From Alphaproteobacteria bacterium UBA7691 (GTDB lineage Bacteria > Pseudomonadota > Alphaproteobacteria > Ferrovibrionales > Ferrovibrionaceae), in contig DLGP01000067.1 of the NCBI GenBank assembly GCA_002482765.1, positions 1 to 25,485 on the forward strand: a stretch of DNA of 25,485 nucleotides, given 5' to 3'. Below are positions 23,760 through 25,485 of the stretch, piece after piece. Position 1 is the first letter of the stretch; each line of letters begins with the position of its first letter. Under the pieces are notes generated by a model. That model searched no databases, was not told the DNA's origin, and saw only the letters and a program-made list of their open reading frames with translations. A program made the position numbers and the translations under genes.

Positions 23760-25100
23760 CTATTCAAGCCCGAATGACTTTGCCGTGGCTGCCGCATCGG
23801 AAAAATCCGGCGTCATCGCACTGCCTTCGAACCAGACCTGCATCCGCGCCGCCTCGCCGCGCTTTATCAGGAAATCGGCATAATCCTGTAGAACCAGTAC
23901 ATCACCGCGCGACAAGGTGGCGGCACCGATCCTGGCCTTGCCTTCTACCAGCAGGCCGTTTTCAATCAGCCAGCTTTCCATGCGATGAAACTGGCTGCGT
24001 ACTGATAGCTGCTCTGCGCCCCATGGCCCGAAGCTTGCGAGTAGCAGAATGACCGATAACGAGGCCGGCAGCCAGCGGATGCTGCTGGCGGTGCGGATCG
24101 AAAACAGCAGCGCCATCGCCAGCGCCCAGAGGCCAAACGCCACCACGGCATAGCGCGATTCTGTCAGCCCCTTATCGGCGATGCGGATGCTGATCGACCA
24201 CAGCAGCAAACCACTGGGCAGGATAACGGCGGGAAAAAACCAGCGCTGGAACAGGCGCACCCAGACCGGCCCCTCGTCACGCAGCGGATAGGCGACAAGA
24301 TAAGTTGCGATCCCGGCGCCGATAAACCAGCCGACGATATTGACCAGCACACCACGCGGCAATTCGCCGGCGGCCGCAATCTTTGCGGCATAGGCATAAA
24401 GCACCAGGGTATAGATGATGATGAACGGCACCAGGATATAGCTGGCGATGAAGGCCACGGCGCGTCCCGGGCGCATCTCTGCAATGGCAGATTGGCGGGA
24501 AGGCATGAAGCCCAAGGTCAGCCAACCTGCCAGGATGCAGAACGCCATGGCCGGAACATCGGAAAAAATGAAGTCAAGGCGCGGTATGTCGAATAACTCG
24601 CGCAGCACCCAGTAGAGTATGTAGACCGCCATGGTCAGCAGAAAGCCGGCGAGCAAACTGAAAAAGCCGCCGATCAGAGCCTGGTGGTTGCAATTCCAGA
24701 CCACGGCGTTGCTGGCTTGCAGCGGCAGGAATGGCGCTGCCATTGCCAGCAACAGCGTGCCGGGCATCGCAAAGAACAAGCCGTGCTGACTGAAAGCCAG
24801 CAGACAACCCAGCAACGCCAAACCCAGAATTGCCACGGCCAGGCCGATGTAACGTTGCCCAAATTCAATCAGCAGGTGGACACTGACAAACAGGAAATAG
24901 CCGGCCACCAATGTGGCAAAAATTTCTGCTGCATGTTTGGACCAAAAAACGGAATCTGGCAAACCCACAATCTGCCAGTCATGCTCATCAACAAGCACCA
25001 CAAAGGCGGCAGCGACGGCACAGAGCAAAGCGAGCGGAAAACGCTTCGCCGCAAGCAACGGCCTTGTGAAATTCGGCAAAATGCCGTTCTGCGCCATCAT
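23760..25100 (-). CDS. DUF4153-like polytopic membrane protein of unknown function
   Basis: The 446-residue product has about ten to twelve predicted membrane helices over residues 15-360, then a soluble C-terminal tail of about 80 residues. The segment FGPWGAEQLSVRSQFHRMESWLIENGLL at the end of the last helix is characteristic of DUF4153 proteins, whose role is unknown. The tail (DVLVLQDYADFLIKRGEAARMQVWFEG) is probably in the periplasm or cytoplasm; topology is not certain. The open frame begins at 25154, but a promoter puts the transcript start near 25126. I therefore use the ATG at 25100, with another ATG directly after it. The ribosome site is weak. It is convergent with alkC and divergent from the next gene. 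Confidence 0.75.
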   Translation of the reverse strand: MMAQNGILPNFTRPLLAAKRFPLALLCAVAAAFVVLVDEHDWQIVGLPDSVFWSKHAAEIFATLVAGYFLFVSVHLLIEFGQRYIGLAVAILGLALLGCLLAFSQHGLFFAMPGTLLLAMAAPFLPLQASNAVVWNCNHQALIGGFFSLLAGFLLTMAVYILYWVLRELFDIPRLDFIFSDVPAMAFCILAGWLTLGFMPSRQSAIAEMRPGRAVAFIASYILVPFIIIYTLVLYAYAAKIAAAGELPRGVLVNIVGWFIGAGIATYLVAYPLRDEGPVWVRLFQRWFFPAVILPSGLLLWSISIRIADKGLTESRYAVVAFGLWALAMALLFSIRTASSIRWLPASLSVILLLASFGPWGAEQLSVRSQFHRMESWLIENGLLVEGKARIGAATLSRGDVLVLQDYADFLIKRGEAARMQVWFEGSAMTPDFSDAAATAKSFGLE

Positions 25101-25132
25101 ATCCGCTGCTGCCTGCTGGTTACGCCAGCAAA

Positions 25133-25161
25133 AGCATACAGAGTGGACTGGCAATCAACAA
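25133..25161 (-). promoter_or_regulatory. Candidate promoter of the DUF4153-like gene
   Basis: On the minus strand TTGTTG (25156-25161) and TATGCT (25133-25138) are 17 bases apart, matching three and four of six positions. The predicted start near 25126 excludes the upstream ATG at 25154. Moderate strength by eye only. Confidence 0.4.
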
Positions 25162-25190
25162 TTGCAATTCCACGACGACATCAGCAGCAT

Positions 25191-25220
25191 TTGAATTGCA
25201 GCGCTGAGGCAAGCTAAACT
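25191..25220 (+). promoter_or_regulatory. Candidate promoter of the carboxymuconolactone-decarboxylase-family gene
   Basis: TTGAAT (25191-25196) and TAAACT (25215-25220) are 18 bases apart, each matching four of six consensus positions. The predicted start leaves a leader of about 24 bases that contains a strong Shine-Dalgarno (AAGGAGG, 25235-25241). Confidence 0.35.
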
Positions 25221-25250
25221 TCCTCCAATCATAAAAGGAGGAGCCCCCCG

Positions 25251-25485
25251 ATGCCGCGTATCCCGATGCCGACGCCGGAAACCATGACGCCGGAACAGCG
25301 TGCAGTGAGCGAAGCGATCCTGAGCGGCCCGCGCGGTTCGCTACAGGGGCCGTTTGTGCCCTGGCTCGCCTCGCCGGAACTGGCTGACCGGGCGCAGAAG
25401 CTGGGCGAATATCTGCGTTTCCGCAATGCGCTGCCGCGCGATCTTTCAGAGCTGGCAATCCTGGTGACGGCGCAGCATTGGCGGG
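25251..25485 (+). CDS. Carboxymuconolactone decarboxylase family protein, 3' end cut by window
   Basis: Only the first 78 codons are inside the window. The product begins MPRIPMPTPETMTPEQRAVS and reaches LPRDLSELAILVTAQHW (about 61-77), the helix that leads to the active site in carboxymuconolactone decarboxylase/AhpD-like proteins. Proteins of this subgroup, with an N-terminal MTPEQ...GPRG segment, are usually 180-200 residues. They are often annotated as decarboxylases although many have no proven reaction. The active-site cysteines or histidines of the family would lie beyond the window edge. The ATG has a strong Shine-Dalgarno, AAGGAGG, nine bases upstream. Confidence 0.85.
   Translation, partial: MPRIPMPTPETMTPEQRAVSEAILSGPRGSLQGPFVPWLASPELADRAQKLGEYLRFRNALPRDLSELAILVTAQHWR

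Noticed and set aside
25101..25154. Upstream ATG at 25154 for the DUF4153-like gene
   Set aside because: A candidate promoter places the transcript start near 25126, downstream of that ATG. The extra 18 residues are not membrane-like or conserved-looking.

Overview
The window is about 25.5 kb of roughly 60% GC chromosomal DNA from an alphaproteobacterium, probably Rhodospirillales-like. This is inferred from the order of the division and cell-wall (dcw) genes, the style of the proteins, and a type A RNase P RNA next to an amidase gene. No database search was possible, so genus-level placement is not supported.

Bases 1-10249 (minus strand) hold a compact dcw operon, read from right to left: mraZ, rsmH, ftsL, ftsI, murE, murF, mraY, murD and ftsW (cut by the window edge). 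Almost every junction is a stop/start overlap, so the genes are translationally coupled. They make UDP-MurNAc-pentapeptide (MurE, MurF), lipid I (MraY), the D-Glu step (MurD) and the septal synthase pair FtsW/FtsI with FtsL. MraZ is the likely operon repressor. Upstream of mraZ lies a strictly 10-bp-periodic TGGG array overlapping a candidate promoter, then a pair of DnaA-box-like sites.

Bases 10523-16044 look like an accessory block between mraZ and rnpB. It holds a secreted protein with three Cys-Leu...Cys repeats (possible beta-trefoil), a PepSY-type inner-membrane protein, a TonB-dependent receptor and an FkbM-type methyltransferase. The receptor has a long leader containing a well-preserved cobalamin riboswitch with its own promoter. 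About 235 nt downstream of the riboswitch is a perfect 24-bp palindrome, resembling alphaproteobacterial Zur boxes, set over a second promoter. This two-layer control is the most unusual feature of the window.

Bases 16139-18238 (minus strand) hold rnpB, an N-acetylmuramoyl-L-alanine amidase with a peptidoglycan-binding domain, and an EamA/DMT transporter. Bases 18402-23748 (plus strand) hold a MarR-like winged-helix regulator, a full-length fused 5-oxoprolinase (HyuA+HyuB) and a DNA glycosylase of the AlkC type, the last two joined by a 1-base stop/start overlap. Similar TTGAC/GTCAA palindromes lie in front of the regulator and in front of the oxoprolinase. The window ends with a DUF4153-like membrane protein (minus) and the start of a carboxymuconolactone-decarboxylase-family gene (plus).

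No tRNA, rRNA, CRISPR array, transposase, integrase or phage gene was seen.
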